Assembly: GCA_028023455.1 (NCBI GenBank)
Contig: JAQFVV010006199.1
Location: forward strand, 5,282,972-5,346,971
Direction: 5' to 3'
DNA length: 64,000 nucleotides
Source of the DNA: Epiperipatus broadwayi
Lineage: Eukaryota > Onychophora > Udeonychophora > Euonychophora > Peripatidae
Below are positions 1-13,482 of this stretch, one piece after another. The notes under the pieces were generated by a model that had not been told where the DNA came from, searched no databases, and was given only the letters and a program-made list of their open reading frames with translations. The first letter of the stretch is position 1; every line of letters begins with the position of its first letter. A program made the position numbers and the translations under genes.

Positions 1-104
1 GTAGTTTTAACCATTTTTTAAAATAATATGTAAATATAACTAAAGAGTAAAAGAATAATATGTAAAAAAATATTTTAAATAATGATTTTATGTAAGTAGT
101 TGAT

Positions 105-415
105 TAAAAAGTAGAAAAATAACAAAATAATTCCAATTCTCAGTTAATTTGCTATTTTTGGAAAATATTACTGATTTTAAGAATCTACACTTTTTACAAA
201 ACAATTGGAAATTGCAGGAATATTGTCATTTTATAAAAGCATTTGAGGCTCAAATAAATCATAAAAATAAAAGACTTCAAATGCTCTTATGAAACAACAA
301 TATTTCGCAATTTCCAATTGTTTTATAACAAGTCTAGATTTTTAAGATATCTGATGTTTTCCCAGAATGGCAAATTAACTAAGAAACAGATTACTTTGAT
401 ATTTTTCTATTTTTA
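105..415. repeat. Palindromic repeat (MITE-like), about 310 bp
   Basis: Two imperfect inverted arms, roughly 105-255 and 262-415, pair over most of their length. Examples are CAATTGGAAATTGC near 204 against GCAATTTCCAATTG near 309, and GTTAATTTGC against GCAAATTAAC further out. No coding capacity is visible. The structure suits a foldback or MITE-type element; I saw no clear target duplication and no hammerhead core. Confidence 0.6.
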
Positions 416-420
416 AATTG

Positions 421-3400
421 GCTTTTTTTTGAAAAAAAGCAAACAAACAAACAACAAAAAAAAACTTCAGTGTTACATTTCAATGATTTTCTGTAAATAT
501 GGAATTATTTACAAAAAATAAATAAATATGTTTTTTACTCTTTCTTTTTGGATATATATATATATTTAAATATACAGATCTAGCTTTCTTATTTGATAAT
601 TTCTGGATAGTCTTTTTTCTACTCCTAGTATCAGTAGAGAAATTGATTTAAATATAACATTAAAAAGCAAAAATGTATATGAAAAAACACTATACTGACA
701 ATTGCAAAAAATCTTTCTATACAACTTTAATAAAGAAAGGTTATAGTAGCAAATCATGTATATGAAACTTAAAAACAACCCATTTACAATATCATGCAAT
801 AAAAATGATTCCAAGTTTCACAGTAAAGATATTAGAAATATTAAAGTTACAAAACAAATAAAGTATAAAAATTTATGCAAAAATAAAAATTGGTCTGGAG
901 CTTACTGCTGCCTTTTTAAACTTAAATTATCAAATAATATTACATGAATTTTTACAATTATTTGTATTGTAAAGTTTGACTTTAATATTACTTCTTTATT
1001 CTCGAGGAACATTTTTTTTTTTTACATTGTAATTTTTCAATATTTTTATTAATGTAATTTTATATTTCTTAAGAGTATCTGAAATTGTTTTATTATATAA
1101 TTATCAATATCTTATAAGCTTGATGATCTATATAGTGATTACATTTTTATATTTACAAACACTGATCTTTTAATCTTAAATGTATAAATAAAAATAATTA
1201 TTATATGCGTTTATACATACAATTCAACAAATTTTATTATTAGTTAATCTACTAATTGCAGTTCTTTTTTCATGGAGATAGTTTGAAAGAAATCTTTCTT
1301 ACTGTGTCTGAGAATTTGTTTGTTAGAATCGATTGTCATAAATCATTTGCTCCCTAGTGTGATAGTTGAGTTGTTGCTTCTTAATGCAAATGTTAACAGT
1401 ATATTGTCACAGATTACTTTTTTTTTCGCCGTAGGATTATGCAGCTTTTGTTTTATTAAGGAATAAAATAAACACATTTACATTAAAAAAATAAATGGCA
1501 AGTGCTTTCTTTATAATTTCATTTGCATAAAACACTCATCAGTTCTCAATGCTTTGTTAAGCTCAGCAATGCTTCAGATTTAATTTGATAAAATGTTTTT
1601 AAAAAATAAAGCTAATAAACATTGGAAAAAATATTTATTTATTATAAAATTTTTCACATGTTTTAATAATATATTTTTGAATATTAAATTTTTTTATTAA
1701 CTTTAAATTATTTTTATTTTTGAAACAAATTTATAAACATATTTTATACAAAAAATAAAGACTTACTAGAAAAAGAATAAGAAAGAGAAAAACTATTTGC
1801 ATGGTTTCCTCTGAACAGTTTAGTCAGTAATAAGAGTAACTTGAGAGCTAAAATTGACAGAAAAAATTCAATTTAGCCAACTGAAGAGACCTATTTCACT
1901 CAACTTGCTACTTTTATGCTTTAAATTTTTTAATCTTCTAAAAACTAATCACAGTATAAATACTTTTCTGTATTGCAAATGGTTATGGGGAGTAATGATA
2001 ATTTTTTTGCTGTACTAAACAAAATTTATCATTCTCATGCAGTAAACACAGGAATAAAGATTTAATTCAATCAAGAATCACCACATATACATCAAAATTC
2101 TATATCATTACATAAAAAACAATAGTCTTACATAATTCTTATTACCATAGCATGCATCTCTAAACCAAATTAATGATATACTATTTTCTGCAGAAGCAAT
2201 TTGGTACTTAAGATTTGTGATACAATTAAATAAAGCATCATTAAAATATTTGTCAAATTAAAATTACAGTTTGTGTGTTATTGAGAACAACTTACATAAA
2301 TGTGAAAACCAAATGCAACAAAAAAGTATATATTATTTTGAATGTGATTCTTATCCAAAACAGATGTTATTTTTGCTTACTGGTAAATAAATGACTAACT
2401 AATGAAGTAGGAAATTGTTGTTTTATGCTCAATATATACTGCTAGTATTTTCCCAGAATTTTCATACTTACAGTAAATAAATAAATTGTTTTAAGCCAAT
2501 AAACATCACATGATCACATGGCAATATGTATAGTGAATTTTTCCTGTTTTAAATAAATTGTTATAATTTGGTGTAGAAGTGCAAACACTCTGCACTCATA
2601 ACTTTGATACCATCCACTTCAAATAAATATACTAATGATTATTATTAATCATTTATTAGGTTAGAGATGAAATAAATAAATAAATGAAATTAATAAAATG
2701 AAGCTTTGTTAGAGAAATAAAAAGCTGCCTAAGATGCTTAGCAAATATTATTCAATAATATTGCAAAGTCATAGAGTTCCATTTATTTTTCTAAATTGAA
2801 TAAAATTTATTTTGACAAATAATCTTTTTATTTCATCTTATTTTATGGTAATTGAATTTTCTGATCCCAACTCTGCTATCAAGCCTAATATGGAGAAAAA
2901 AAAGTTGAAAAATACATTTCTGAAGATAGTAAAATAAAATTCATCAAAAAAATATTTGACTAGAGTCCAAATAAATCAGAATGTTATTTTGGAAAATTTT
3001 TGTGAATTATTTGGACAATTTTTAGAAAATAGATAATGTTTTTATGTATCCAAGTAAAATAAAACATTTTTGAAACAGTGACATATACAGAAAGACCTGA
3101 CTTATGGCAATCCAAATGCCATTATTTGAGATAATGTAATAAATGTACAAACTCTCTATAATATATTTGTAACTGTTTTATTGCTTGTTTGTTGTTTTTT
3201 AAACACAATTTCTTTTAAATAAGTAATAAAAATATTCATTTCATTATTAATGTTATAAAAATAGTATTGTTGTTGCTGTTATTACACAGCTTTATTGTAA
3301 GAAAGATATTTTGTAGAACAAATTATATCAAATTGAATATACTTAATTTATTTCTAAAAGTGTGGATCCATCCATTTATATAAGTCAAGAGCAGGATTTC

Positions 3401-4997
3401 ATCTTTTTTTAGTTTAATTCAGAGCTATTTGTAATAAGAATGAGTAATCTATGGTCAATAAATAGGAGCACTAATAAAACATATTAGACTAATTTTTGTT
3501 AGTTTTCATTAGTGACACATAGAAGCTGCTTTTTTTTATGCTATCCTAGCTGAGAGTCAAACATTTTTGAAATTTTAATAAATTCCAACGTAAATTATAT
3601 AGGTATATTGTTCTGACACTATTATCTAATGTTTACTGAATCCTCAATTTTACAATAAATAACTTTGAAATAAAATAAGTAAATAGAAATTAAAGTTATA
3701 TTACATTTTGTTTGGCGTATATTTTTATATTAAATGTTCAAATATTAAAGAATATAATTCTAAATGATATTTGATTCTCTTTTCTTTATTTATTGTAATT
3801 ATTATAAACTCTTTATAGTTGAGTATTAAGAAAAGATAATACTTTATATTCAAAACATTTATATTGCACTAAGTATGTGTTTGGTGGACCTCTGTCAGAA
3901 TCATAGTGCTGTTTTGTTTGGCAATTGAAAATTGCATATATATGAACATAATTTGTTATGTAAACGAAGCATTTAAATATTCCAATTTTTTGACAGTGAA
4001 ATGCACGCATTTGAATCCTTTACTATCACCTATGCTACTTTGTATTTTCATTCTCTATTGACTCTTTCATCACAAACTGCCCTCACATTAGTAGGATTGA
4101 AAGTATGACCTGTAGTGAGCTTATAATCAAGGGAGATTAAATTATATTTATTATTTTGTTTTGCTCTGTTGTATAAGTATGTGTGCTGGATGATGCTCAT
4201 AGATCTATTCACTTGTAACTCATTATAATACACAGAATTACAAAAATGGGGCACTGCATGTAATTTTGTAAACTACTTGAGGGACGTGCTCCAATGCAAT
4301 TTTGTTTTTGAATTATTTAAGAAGTTGTTTAATGATAGAGGCAATCTATAGCTGACCATATAAATGTCAGCACATATATTCTTTAGTTTTTTGCCATTTT
4401 AGGGATGCATGCTTGGCACATTATGTGTAATTTTATTTTTATTTACATTAGGGCAAAATTTGTCAATTGTTCTTATTAGCATATTTCAATTATATCTGAA
4501 ATTTGTGAGATCATTAATATAAACATTAACTTTTAAACCTTTTTTTAATATTCAATTATACTGATTTTATAAGAACTAAAGAATATAATGAAATGTTCAT
4601 AAGAAATAACCACAAAAATCACTATCCATCAAAATACAAATACACGCAGCAAAAGGTTGAATTTCTTATAAGAATATTTAATATTCTACTAATTTTTTAT
4701 CTTCCCAATTTTAGATCGTTAAATAATTGTTCATAATTAAAAATAAAAAAAACTACTAATGTCAATTATAAAAATTTTACTAAAAATTTTGATTTGGTGT
4801 AAGTTTTTATTTTATTTTACTTTTTTCATTTCAGTTTTTTCGATTTAAAACATTTTTTTCTTCTCTATTTTAATTTGAAAAAATCTGATGTTACAGATGT
4901 ATGATAGATACTTCTTAATTAATATTTATATGTACTCCTGGTTTTTTGAGTGACTGCTGTTAAATATAAAATACTGACAAAGTATCAATACTAAATC
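421..4997. other. AT-rich non-coding stretch, no gene recognised
   Basis: Low-complexity AT-rich sequence with short homopolymers and no ORF with recognisable domains. The only repeat match noticed is AACATCACATGATCACA near 2504-2520, the terminal motif of hammerhead family A, so a solo end fragment may lie there. The small ORFs of 60-80 codons look like chance. Confidence 0.5.
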
Positions 4998-5168
4998 TAT
5001 ATATAAACTAAACATCACATGATCATCATTTCTTTTGCTTGCTCATAACTGTTATTAAAACAGGCAAAACTCTCCATACAGTAGTGCCACTTAATACAAG
5101 ACAGAGTAATCAATGGATGCCAGAAGGCTTGTGCATAAAATCCCTATCTACTGCCTACTCATTCAATA

Positions 5169-5210
5169 TCCCCAGATTAGTTTCTAGCTTGTGGCTTTCA
5201 TCAGTGAGGA
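5169..5210 (-). ncRNA. Hammerhead ribozyme motif, type I (A1 left arm)
   Basis: On the minus strand: stem I strand TCCTCA, core CTGATGA, stem II AGC/GCT with loop CACAA, core GAAA, a minimal stem III, cleavage triplet AAUC-type, then stem I partner TGGGGA. All conserved core bases are present; the base before the cleavage-site U is A where other copies have G. Stem I pairs over six positions with one G-U. Confidence 0.7.
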
Positions 5211-5225
5211 GCTCAGATCCAAAGC

Positions 5226-5267
5226 TCCTCACTGATGAAAGCCACAAGCTACAAATTAGTCTGGGGA
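5226..5267 (+). ncRNA. Hammerhead ribozyme motif (A1 right arm)
   Basis: Mirror copy of the left-arm motif. TCCTCA and TGGGGA form stem I, CTGATGA is intact and stem II AGC/GCT has loop CACAA. The second core box reads CAAA instead of GAAA (G12 changed), so this copy is predicted inactive. Confidence 0.65.
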
Positions 5268-5393
5268 TATTGGATGAATAGGCACTAAATAGGGGTTTTA
5301 TGCACAAGCCTTCTGACACCTATTGATTACTCTGGCTTGCATGGGGTGGCACTACCATATGGAGAATTTTGTCTGTTTTATATATAAACTAAA

Positions 5394-8300
5394 TAGGCTG
5401 CAGCATAAAGACTATATATAAAGTTCTGAACTAAACCCAGATCATTTTCTGCCATTATTTTTACTGAAACATGGTCATAATGCTGCAAGAAAAGCTTTTT
5501 TTTTTTTAAAAGAATTTTGTATATAAGACAAACTGAGAAGTTGGCATTTAATGATAGAATTGATGAATGTATGAAAATTAAACAACCTTTAAAAAAAAAA
5601 TAATAGTGTAAGCATTTTTGCAAATAATATATATGATGATGATGGGGGACAAAGAATCATGCCCTGAAATAATTTTTTTCTCTTTGGCTGATAAATATCA
5701 GACCCTTTTCACAATTAGTAAACTGTTTAGAACATTATTAAAAATACAGTTTACACATTTTTGTCTACTGTATCCAATTTTTACCGGAAATTAAAAAAAA
5801 CAAAACAACAATAAATGAATATTGTATTACTTGATTATTAAAAGATAGTAAGCAAATTTCAATTTATTTTGTTTCCCATCTAAAAATGTTGATTACTCTG
5901 CAATGATAATGCTTATATTTCAAAGTATTTAAAACAGTACCATTCAGATTAAACCTAGGTAATAAATAACATTATTGAAATACAGAATGTAACTTCTCTA
6001 CTTTCGCATTTAAACACTTCTTACAGTAACTATTTAAAGTACATTCAATTTATAGTTTTAAAATTCATTTAAAATAATATTTTAAAATCGTCAATTTAAA
6101 AAAAGAAAAACTTACAAAATATTGTAAACCGTTTATGTTCTAATTTTTCCTTAACAATCACGTGATCAGATTAAGCTCCAGCGAAAAATAAAATTTAATT
6201 ATTATGTGCATTTCAAAGAATTTTTTTACTCTTTTGTAAGAAATTTGCAATTCACTTTCTCTTTTTGCATTTTAATTTGACCAAAATAAAATTAAAGTTC
6301 TTTTTTACTTGAACATTTCTAGGATTAAATGTATTTTTTCTTTTCCTCAATCATTTTTTTTCATACTTGCATTTTGTATAATTTCTCCTAGTCGCATAAA
6401 ATTTATTTAATAATATTGCAACAACTCCCTCCCTGCTTCTAAAAAGTTGGGGGGAAAAGTAAATTATTAACTTAAACAAACAAACAAACAAAAAAAAAAC
6501 TCATTTGATTATAAAAAAAAATTCGCAAATTTAATAATGATTATTTGTTAAGAGTAGTAATGCTATAGCAAATTACATAATAGTTTTTCTTTAAATATTT
6601 TTTAATAACAAAGCAAAGCATAAATATAATTTTTTAAAAAAAAAATGTTATTCATTTAAAAAGCATGCTGAAAAATCGGCTAGAAAATGAGATGAATACA
6701 AGTATTTTTTATGAGATAAAGATTTTGCACAGTGATAAGTCTTGTGTTTACAATCGGTGATGATGAGACTTAAATACTTTAAATCAGTGCTTGAAGTAAG
6801 ATTTGGGAGTAATATTTGAGTTGGTAAAAAATAGAGAGGATTATTATAAAGAAATCAATTACAATATTAAATTAAAATTTAGATTTAAATTGGAACACAA
6901 TGATAACAACAACAATAATGATGTTTGGACATGGAAGTATTAAAAATTTAATATTTTTTTAAAAGTAGCACAGTTACCAAATATATTTACTTAAAGAAAA
7001 TATTATTTATTACTGCTGTTTCTATGGCGAATGAATGTATGAATGAATCATATATCATTTGTAGCTTTAGGAAAGCAAATATTTTGGGAATTGTAATTTT
7101 GATGAAGTTCGATAAGTAAATAGTAAATAATTTCTTTAATAAGGATTTTGCTAAAATGACCCTTACAGGAAATTATCATCCATTGACAAATATGTTAGAC
7201 CTAGATTTTATATATACATCCAGAAGCTACCTTCTTTTATACTTTACAAATGATAACCAACACACACTTCTCACGTAAAATATAAAAAGTGGTACTGCAG
7301 AACACTAAACTTAAGTTAAAAGCATAAGAATTAATTTAATAGAATTTAATATAATAATATATAAAATGTCAAAGAATACTAATGAAATCTAATTTGTTTA
7401 ATTTTTGAAATAAAAAAAAAAGATAATTAAACTGCTAAAAAAATTATTCCTGTTTCAAAGCAATTTACATTTAACTTCGACTCCTTTATTTTCCCTAGTT
7501 TCGAATCGAAGTTTTAAATATAAAATGTTAAAATAAATTAAGATAAACGATTCCAAGAGCTTCAATAAATTATCATCATTGATAGTAAATATTGTCATTT
7601 GGTCTTAATATTCTAGACATTTGAACTTCTGTTTAGCTCAACATGTGTATACATAGAATAAAGTTTCATATCTTTCATATAGATGACCTGCATTCAAATC
7701 CAGATGAAGGGAACTTTTTTATTAAGCTTGAGGTTTTTCTTTCAGGTAGCCATGTCATGTATCCACCAATTTTTAGATAAAAAATAAAACAAGAATGAAA
7801 AGTGCACAGGCATTCTTTACCCATCAATTGGCATGCTTGATGAGTACTGACTTCTCATTTATTATTTTTTTATGAGGAACTGTTTGAAAAGCCTTTGTCT
7901 TATAGCAGGTTATTTAAAAACTGTTTTACATTTCATCTTTAAATAATATATTACATTATAACATGTATTGTTACTATATCCAATTACACCCACACCTGGT
8001 ATCACTATTCAATATCATAATAGAAAAAATGAACACTAATATTCTCATATGTAATCATTTCTTTGTATAAATCTCTGGTGAGAATAATTTATTTGTACAA
8101 TTCTCTGGTGAGTTTTATGTATATAAGGTTTTATATGTGTGTGTTAAAACAAATAATTTTTTTTATGATAACTTCTATGTGCAATTAACAATAACATTGT
8201 TTAAATTGGTCATTGTCTGGATAAGGAATGTTAATTTAAAATCATTACAGAGGCATTGCAAGAAATATATGAAATCCTATTTTTTTTATGATAGCGATAA

Positions 8301-8420
8301 TAATTCCATCATTTCCCAAAGATTTTCTTTTCTTTATAGATTTAATTATATGTCAAACTTCTTCATTTAAAATGCTGACCAATTCATAACATATGATAGC
8401 AGTAAGAAATATTTTGTTTT
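5394..8420. other. AT-rich non-coding stretch, no gene recognised
   Basis: No domain-bearing ORF. Homopolymer A/T tracts dominate. Near 7690-7710 the sequence GCATTCAAATCCAGA loosely resembles a Pol III B box, but no matching A box or tail was found. The ORF at 8137-8370 runs antisense to the adjoining LINE debris and is probably a shadow. Confidence 0.45.
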
Positions 8421-8429
8421 CTTCTTATT

Positions 8430-9650
8430 TATTAATATATAATTTGATACAGAATTCTTGTACTCATTTCATGATGCCATCTTTCTTTTTACTAAGAGTT
8501 TCATATTTTTTCTTATTGCAGAAATAATTTTCTTCCCATACCAAGATGTTTTTTTTACAAATTTGAGCCATTGACTATCTTTTATAGCTTTCATTGCCAA
8601 TTAACAATTACATTTTTTAATATCATTATTATTATTTTTTGTATCATTTTACAAAACTATTTAAATCTTCTTAATGGATTATTTTAAATACTTTTCATAT
8701 TCCTTTTTTTCTTTATAATTTCATTGCATTAGTAGAAAATTAATGTTAAGATGTCACTTTTTTTTTTGTTCTTAATAGAGTATCATATATTTTCCAATTG
8801 ATTTCAGTCAAATCTGAAACATCTTCAAAATCTGTTATATTTTAAAATGATTTGCAGGTTCTAATTTAAATTCATTGGAGTATTTCTGAAGATTAGAAAT
8901 ATCCATTATTAATACTTTTTTGTCTCTCTAGTTTTTATTAACACATATCATACATCTCACTAATCAGTGATCATGTTCTGTGTTGAATCTATTAAGAAGA
9001 TTACAACCTTGAAATACACATTTTCTGTTAGTCAAAATATAATCCAATTCTGCTGAATCTTCATTTAAATGATTCTATGCCTATTTCTATGTAATATTTT
9101 CTCAAATAAAGAATTTGTAATATAATGTTTCTATTTTTTTTTTTTGCAAACTCCATATCTTTATCTTCTCTCATTTCTATCATTGAAAGCAAATTATCCA
9201 CAACACATCTTTCAATCATTTACTAATTCCAGCATTAAAATATTCCATATTTTTAAAACATTTGCTCTGATTAAAAACATTTTGTACATTTACATATAAA
9301 TCTTTTATTTCTTCAGCACAATAAGAACTTGAATTATCTACAATTGGTATCTTTTATTAAATCAATTAGCCAATTTTGCAAGTCTGTTTGATATATCATC
9401 AATTTCAACAATGTTGTCTTTCACTTTTTATTTATAATGAAAATCAATCCATTTGAGCTTTTAATATTGTTTCTTTGTAGTGAAGTACATGTTTACTCTT
9501 TAAATCAATTGTCTTTTCACCTTTTTTTTTTAACTTCACAAAGTTCAACAATATCCCATTTAATATTATATATGTGAAAATTATCTGCCATTATGAGTAC
9601 ATAAATAAAAGGTTGTTTTTGGCATCTTCATCCATCAGCTGATGCTTTAA
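8430..9650 (-). pseudogene. Decayed RTE/BovB-like LINE: endonuclease and start of RT region
   Basis: On the minus strand, reading down from 9650, frameshifted fragments match the AP-type endonuclease of RTE-clade LINEs. WDIVELCEV and a Leu/Lys-rich HVLHYKE stretch come first. Near 9080-8960 comes AELDYILTNRKC, then LLNRF and EHDH, the conserved C-terminal part of the nuclease with its catalytic SDH-type His. Towards 8430 the linker residues KKKYETLSKKKDGIMK resemble the segment before the RT domain. Many stops and frame changes show it is dead. The RT itself is not recognisable. The assignment rests on remembered family motifs. Confidence 0.65.
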
Positions 9651-9659
9651 CTGTTAGTC

Positions 9660-10543
9660 CATAATTTAGTTTTGTGTCATGATTGTAAATATGTATTTTA
9701 AAAAAATAAATCATTCCCACACATCCTATTTTCTAGAAATTTCAATGGTTATTTTAGTTTAAAAACTATCAGAGAACTGAGAAGAAAGATTGTAATATTT
9801 TATGGAATAAACTCATCATATTGGATAATGTATGTAATGAGAAATCCATAAAGTTTTCTTATTATATGAATTTCATATATTATATGTATAAACACACACA
9901 CATGAACTCAATGATTCATTAGTAAGTAAAACTGGAGATAGGATATTGCAAGAGTAAATACATTTTATATGAAAATATTAATGTTTTATTATATACAAAA
10001 TATTTACAATTATACAGATCATTGAAGTTTCAATATATCTCCAATTTTGAGTTATATTAACAAAGGTATATTAATTCCATTAAGAATATCTATTTTATTT
10101 TATACGAATTAATTTTTTAATTGAGCCTAAATTCTTTGACTATTCTTTTTACCTTATTATTTTTCTCTAATTAACTCAATCTTAAAATCCAATACCATTA
10201 TATTTAGTGATATTTGAGTAATCTATTAATATTAATAGATTATAATATTCCATAATATTAAACTAACTATAAATTAATATATTTATGGCTAATTATTTGA
10301 TATGGTAATGCTTATTCTATTTGCCCTTATGGAACATTATACATATTTTTCAAAGGATAACATTTTAATGCACATATTTCAAAATTTGGATCAAAGTTGT
10401 GAAAGTGAATTTTATTTTCCAATTAATGCTTTATCAATTTTCTTGATGTTTAAGTAATCTCTTAATTTAAAGTTTTAAATTTCTTTACTAATAACCAAAT
10501 ATTTAAAATAATATGTTTAAGATATAAATTGTTCATAATGTAT
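9660..10543. other. AT-rich non-coding stretch
   Basis: Short ACAC/TATA tracts near 9890 and otherwise unstructured AT-rich sequence. It holds no recognisable gene or repeat family member. Confidence 0.45.
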
Positions 10544-10712
10544 GATTAAATTTGATTATCAATAAAACAAGTCATATATAATGTGACATTGCTTTTATAA
10601 GCTTGTAGTTACAAAAATGTAATACAGAGAGCGTACCAATAGCTCAAACATGCTCTTAATTGATAAATGCGGTAAGAGAAAATATTTAAAATCTCTATCT
10701 GAAATACTCTTA

Positions 10713-10758
10713 TCCTCAGACCAATTGGTTTCAAGTTTATAGATCACCTCAGTGAGGA
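10713..10758 (-). ncRNA. Hammerhead ribozyme motif (family B, unit 1)
   Basis: Minus strand: TCCTCA (stem I), CTGAGGT where CTGANGA is expected (A9 changed to T), a degenerate stem II, GAAA, then stem III ACC/GGT with an AATT tetraloop, cleavage triplet GUC and stem I partner TGAGGA, which pairs perfectly. Confidence 0.68.
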
Positions 10759-11125
10759 GCTAGAATATTCAGACATTAGATTTAAAATATCAACTCAAAA
10801 CCCAGCACCTATTTTATATGTAATATTTAAGTAGAAACTCTGAAGTTTTTGGACATGAAAATGTCTTTTACTCCAGCTATCTAACTTAAAATAGCTATAT
10901 GGGACTGAACCAAATTCAGATCTACCATATATTAATAGCTTCAGCATAGCCAAAGCCATAAAAGTAAAATTATAATTGTGAATAAAGCAAGTCATATATA
11001 ACATGACATTGCTTTTATAAGCTTGTATTTACAAAAATGTGATACAGAGAGCATACCAATAGCTCAAACAAACTCTTATTTGATAAGTGTGGTAAAAGAA
11101 AATATTTAAAATCTCTATACTTTTA

Positions 11126-11168
11126 TCCCCAGACCAATTACTTTCGAGCTTATGCATCTCAGTGAGGA
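11126..11168 (-). ncRNA. Hammerhead ribozyme motif (family B, unit 2)
   Basis: Minus strand: TCCTCA, a damaged first core beginning CTGAGATG, a GCTC stem II strand, GAAA, a stem III region with AATT, GUC, then TGGGGA. Core damage predicts loss of cleavage; the layout matches unit 1. Confidence 0.6.
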
Positions 11169-11469
11169 GCTAGAATATTCAGACATTAAATCTAAAATAT
11201 CAACTCAAAACCCAGCACTTATTTTATACGTAATATTTAAGTAGAAATTCTGAAGTTTTCAGACATGAAAATGTCTTTTACTCCAGTTAGATATTAATAT
11301 ATGGTAGATCTAAATTTTGTTCAGTCCCATATAGCTATTTAAGTTAGATAGCTGGAATAAAAGACATTTTCATGTCCAAAAACTTCAGAGTTTCTACTTA
11401 AATATTATGTATAAAATAAGTGCTGAGTTTTGAGTTGATATTTTAAATCTAATGTCTGAATATTCTACC

Positions 11470-11515
11470 TCCTCACTGAGGTGAGCCATAAGCTCAAAAC
11501 CAATTGGTCAGGGGA
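11470..11515 (+). ncRNA. Hammerhead ribozyme motif (family B, inverted arm)
   Basis: TCCTCA, CTGAGGT, stem II GAGC/GCTC with loop CATAA (four Watson-Crick pairs), AAAA in place of GAAA, stem III ACC/GGT with loop AATT, GUC, then AGGGGA. Stem II is the best preserved of the B copies. Confidence 0.65.
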
Positions 11516-11619
11516 TAAGAGTATTTCGGACAGAGATTTTAAATATTTTCTCTTACAGCACTTATCAATTAAGAGCTTGTTTGAGCTATTGGTATGCTCT
11601 CTGGATTAAATTTGAGTAT

Positions 11620-13482
11620 GTCATGGATGAAATATAATACAGAGCTAGTTGATTAATAATATGACTAAGAAGAAAATATAGTCATATCATCAAAATATAT
11701 CCATTAAGCAAAACTAACTATATAATAAAAAAATTTCAATAAGGTTCATTTTCTACTTAAGTTATATATATAAAATAGCATCTCAAAAAAGATATTTTCA
11801 TAGGCACATATGCTAATTGCATATGACAAAATACTAATAAATCATTTTTCAAATATTGCAATTCTTATAAATAATAAACTCTTTAACATTTTTCACTGTA
11901 GATCATGATAAATTATTCATGGCAAAAAATATAATTAAATCTATGATAAATTATACTTTAAACTTAAATAAACTGACTGGCTTTTAACAAATACATTATG
12001 TGACTTGAAATATAGCATAACTTAACTATAAACTATATTTTTATAATATAAATATATGTACAACTTTGCATTTTCCTTCTTAAATTATTCTGTGAATATT
12101 CAATACTAGACGTAAATCACCTGCATGCAATAATAACAACAAAACATAAATTATGTTTTTTATTTTTGAATATTAATTAAAATGATTCTTCAATACTTAT
12201 AACTTCTTTCTTCTTTAAATTTAATGCATTTAAAAAAGTGAGATAATAATTGTATGATCTAAATATCTTTATAACTTATCAAATATTAATAATGCATAAA
12301 ATTTATTTCATATTTAGTAAGGAATATTATCTATTTCCAAACTATATAATTAATAAGTAAAATTATTTCCACCCAAACATATCATATATCACTATTTTAT
12401 GCACTAATGATGAATAGTTTTTATTACAATAATTAAGAAATTCATTTAATTAATTTAAAGATTTAATTTTACCTTATTTATAAAGTAAATCTTCTATTTA
12501 ACATTTATAAAATTATTTATTATTAGTGAAGTAAATCTACTTAATAATACTAGTGATTTTTGTTAATTCATTCACATTTTACAAGTTGATTATAAATTCT
12601 TCCTTATTTCTCTTTTATAATGCATTAAAGTGATACCATAACTTTTGTTTAAAATTAATATTAAGAAATCTAATAAAAAAAATTTCATCTTTTTATATAT
12701 AAAATGATATTGAAACATTTTAAATTTATATTAGAAACTCAGCAACATATTTTAGATCTTTAATCAAAGCCAGTAGTGAATTTATTATATTAGCTACTTT
12801 TTAATACAAAGAACACTTCAATTATTCTATATACTAGATTTCATCCTTATTTAAAATATATTCTGTCCTTCATCCAAAAAAATTATAATATAACACATCT
12901 TAAATATTATACATTTTCTCAATATATAATAAAGTTAACACTATTAGAGAGACATTTTTAAGTTATATTAATAACCAAGTAAATTTACATAATGAATTAT
13001 TTATAGTTTTTTCTCTTTAGATTAAAAAAAAATTTATATAAAAAAAAATCATTACTTCCATAATGTAATTCTGGCTGGAGAATTTCAAGCAATTTTCGGA
13101 ACCATGAAACCAATTTTGTGTTTTGTTGTCAATTTTTATAATGAGTTTCTTGCATGCAAAAATTTTAATTTTTAGTTTAAAATCTTTAATATTTTCAGAA
13201 AACTTTTATGAAAGCTTTAGATTTTTTATTATAAAATGCTAGCTTATATTGTAAACACAATTGATACAAACTTTCCATTTTTAAAATTGGAACCAGGTTA
13301 TTTTGTAAGTACATTTATAACTGAATAAATAAAATATTTACCAAAGTGCTAAGAGATACACAGAACATTGATCAGAGTTTAATATTTACAGATAAAAAAT
13401 AGAAAAATTCAAGATTTTTTAGTATGATTCTCCAAAGTGGACATTTTATTATAACTTTGAACTAATATGTGAAGATAGTCAA
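11620..13482. other. AT-rich non-coding stretch
   Basis: Continuous AT-rich sequence with no ORF over 60 codons and no inverted repeat or known element recognised. Confidence 0.5.

Larger units (their letters stand above)
5013..5378. mobile_element. Hammerhead family A, copy A1 (short palindromic form)
   Basis: A foldback element whose left arm (5013-5211) and right arm (5225-5378) are inverted copies meeting at a loop near 5212-5224. It is flanked by the identical 15-bp direct repeat TATATATAAACTAAA (4998-5012 and 5379-5393). The left end starts CATCACATGATCATC. The right end stops short, at the point equivalent to the internal sequence GCAAAACTCTCC of the left arm, so the two ends are not equivalent. 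Each arm carries one hammerhead-like motif. Long target duplications with asymmetric ends fit target-primed retrotransposition better than cut-and-paste transposition. The family assignment is inference. Confidence 0.75.
10560..11603. mobile_element. Hammerhead family B: two direct units plus an inverted arm
   Basis: Unit 1 begins at 10560 and unit 2 at about 10981, so the head-to-tail period is about 420 bp. An inverted partial unit follows (about 11296-11603). The insertion is flanked by GATTAAATTTGATTAT (10544-10559) and GATTAAATTTGAGTAT (11604-11619), 15 of 16 identical, a long target duplication. The right end stops at the equivalent of an internal arm sequence (CAGAGAGC), so the ends are asymmetric as in family A. 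Each arm carries a hammerhead motif. The blocks CAGTGAGGAGCT, the CCCAGACC segment and a TTCAGATCT block are shared with family A, showing common ancestry. Confidence 0.8.

Noticed and set aside
1515-1560. CTGATGAGTG on the minus strand with a later GAAA
   Set aside because: No stem I or II pairing and no palindromic element around it, despite slight similarity to family D.
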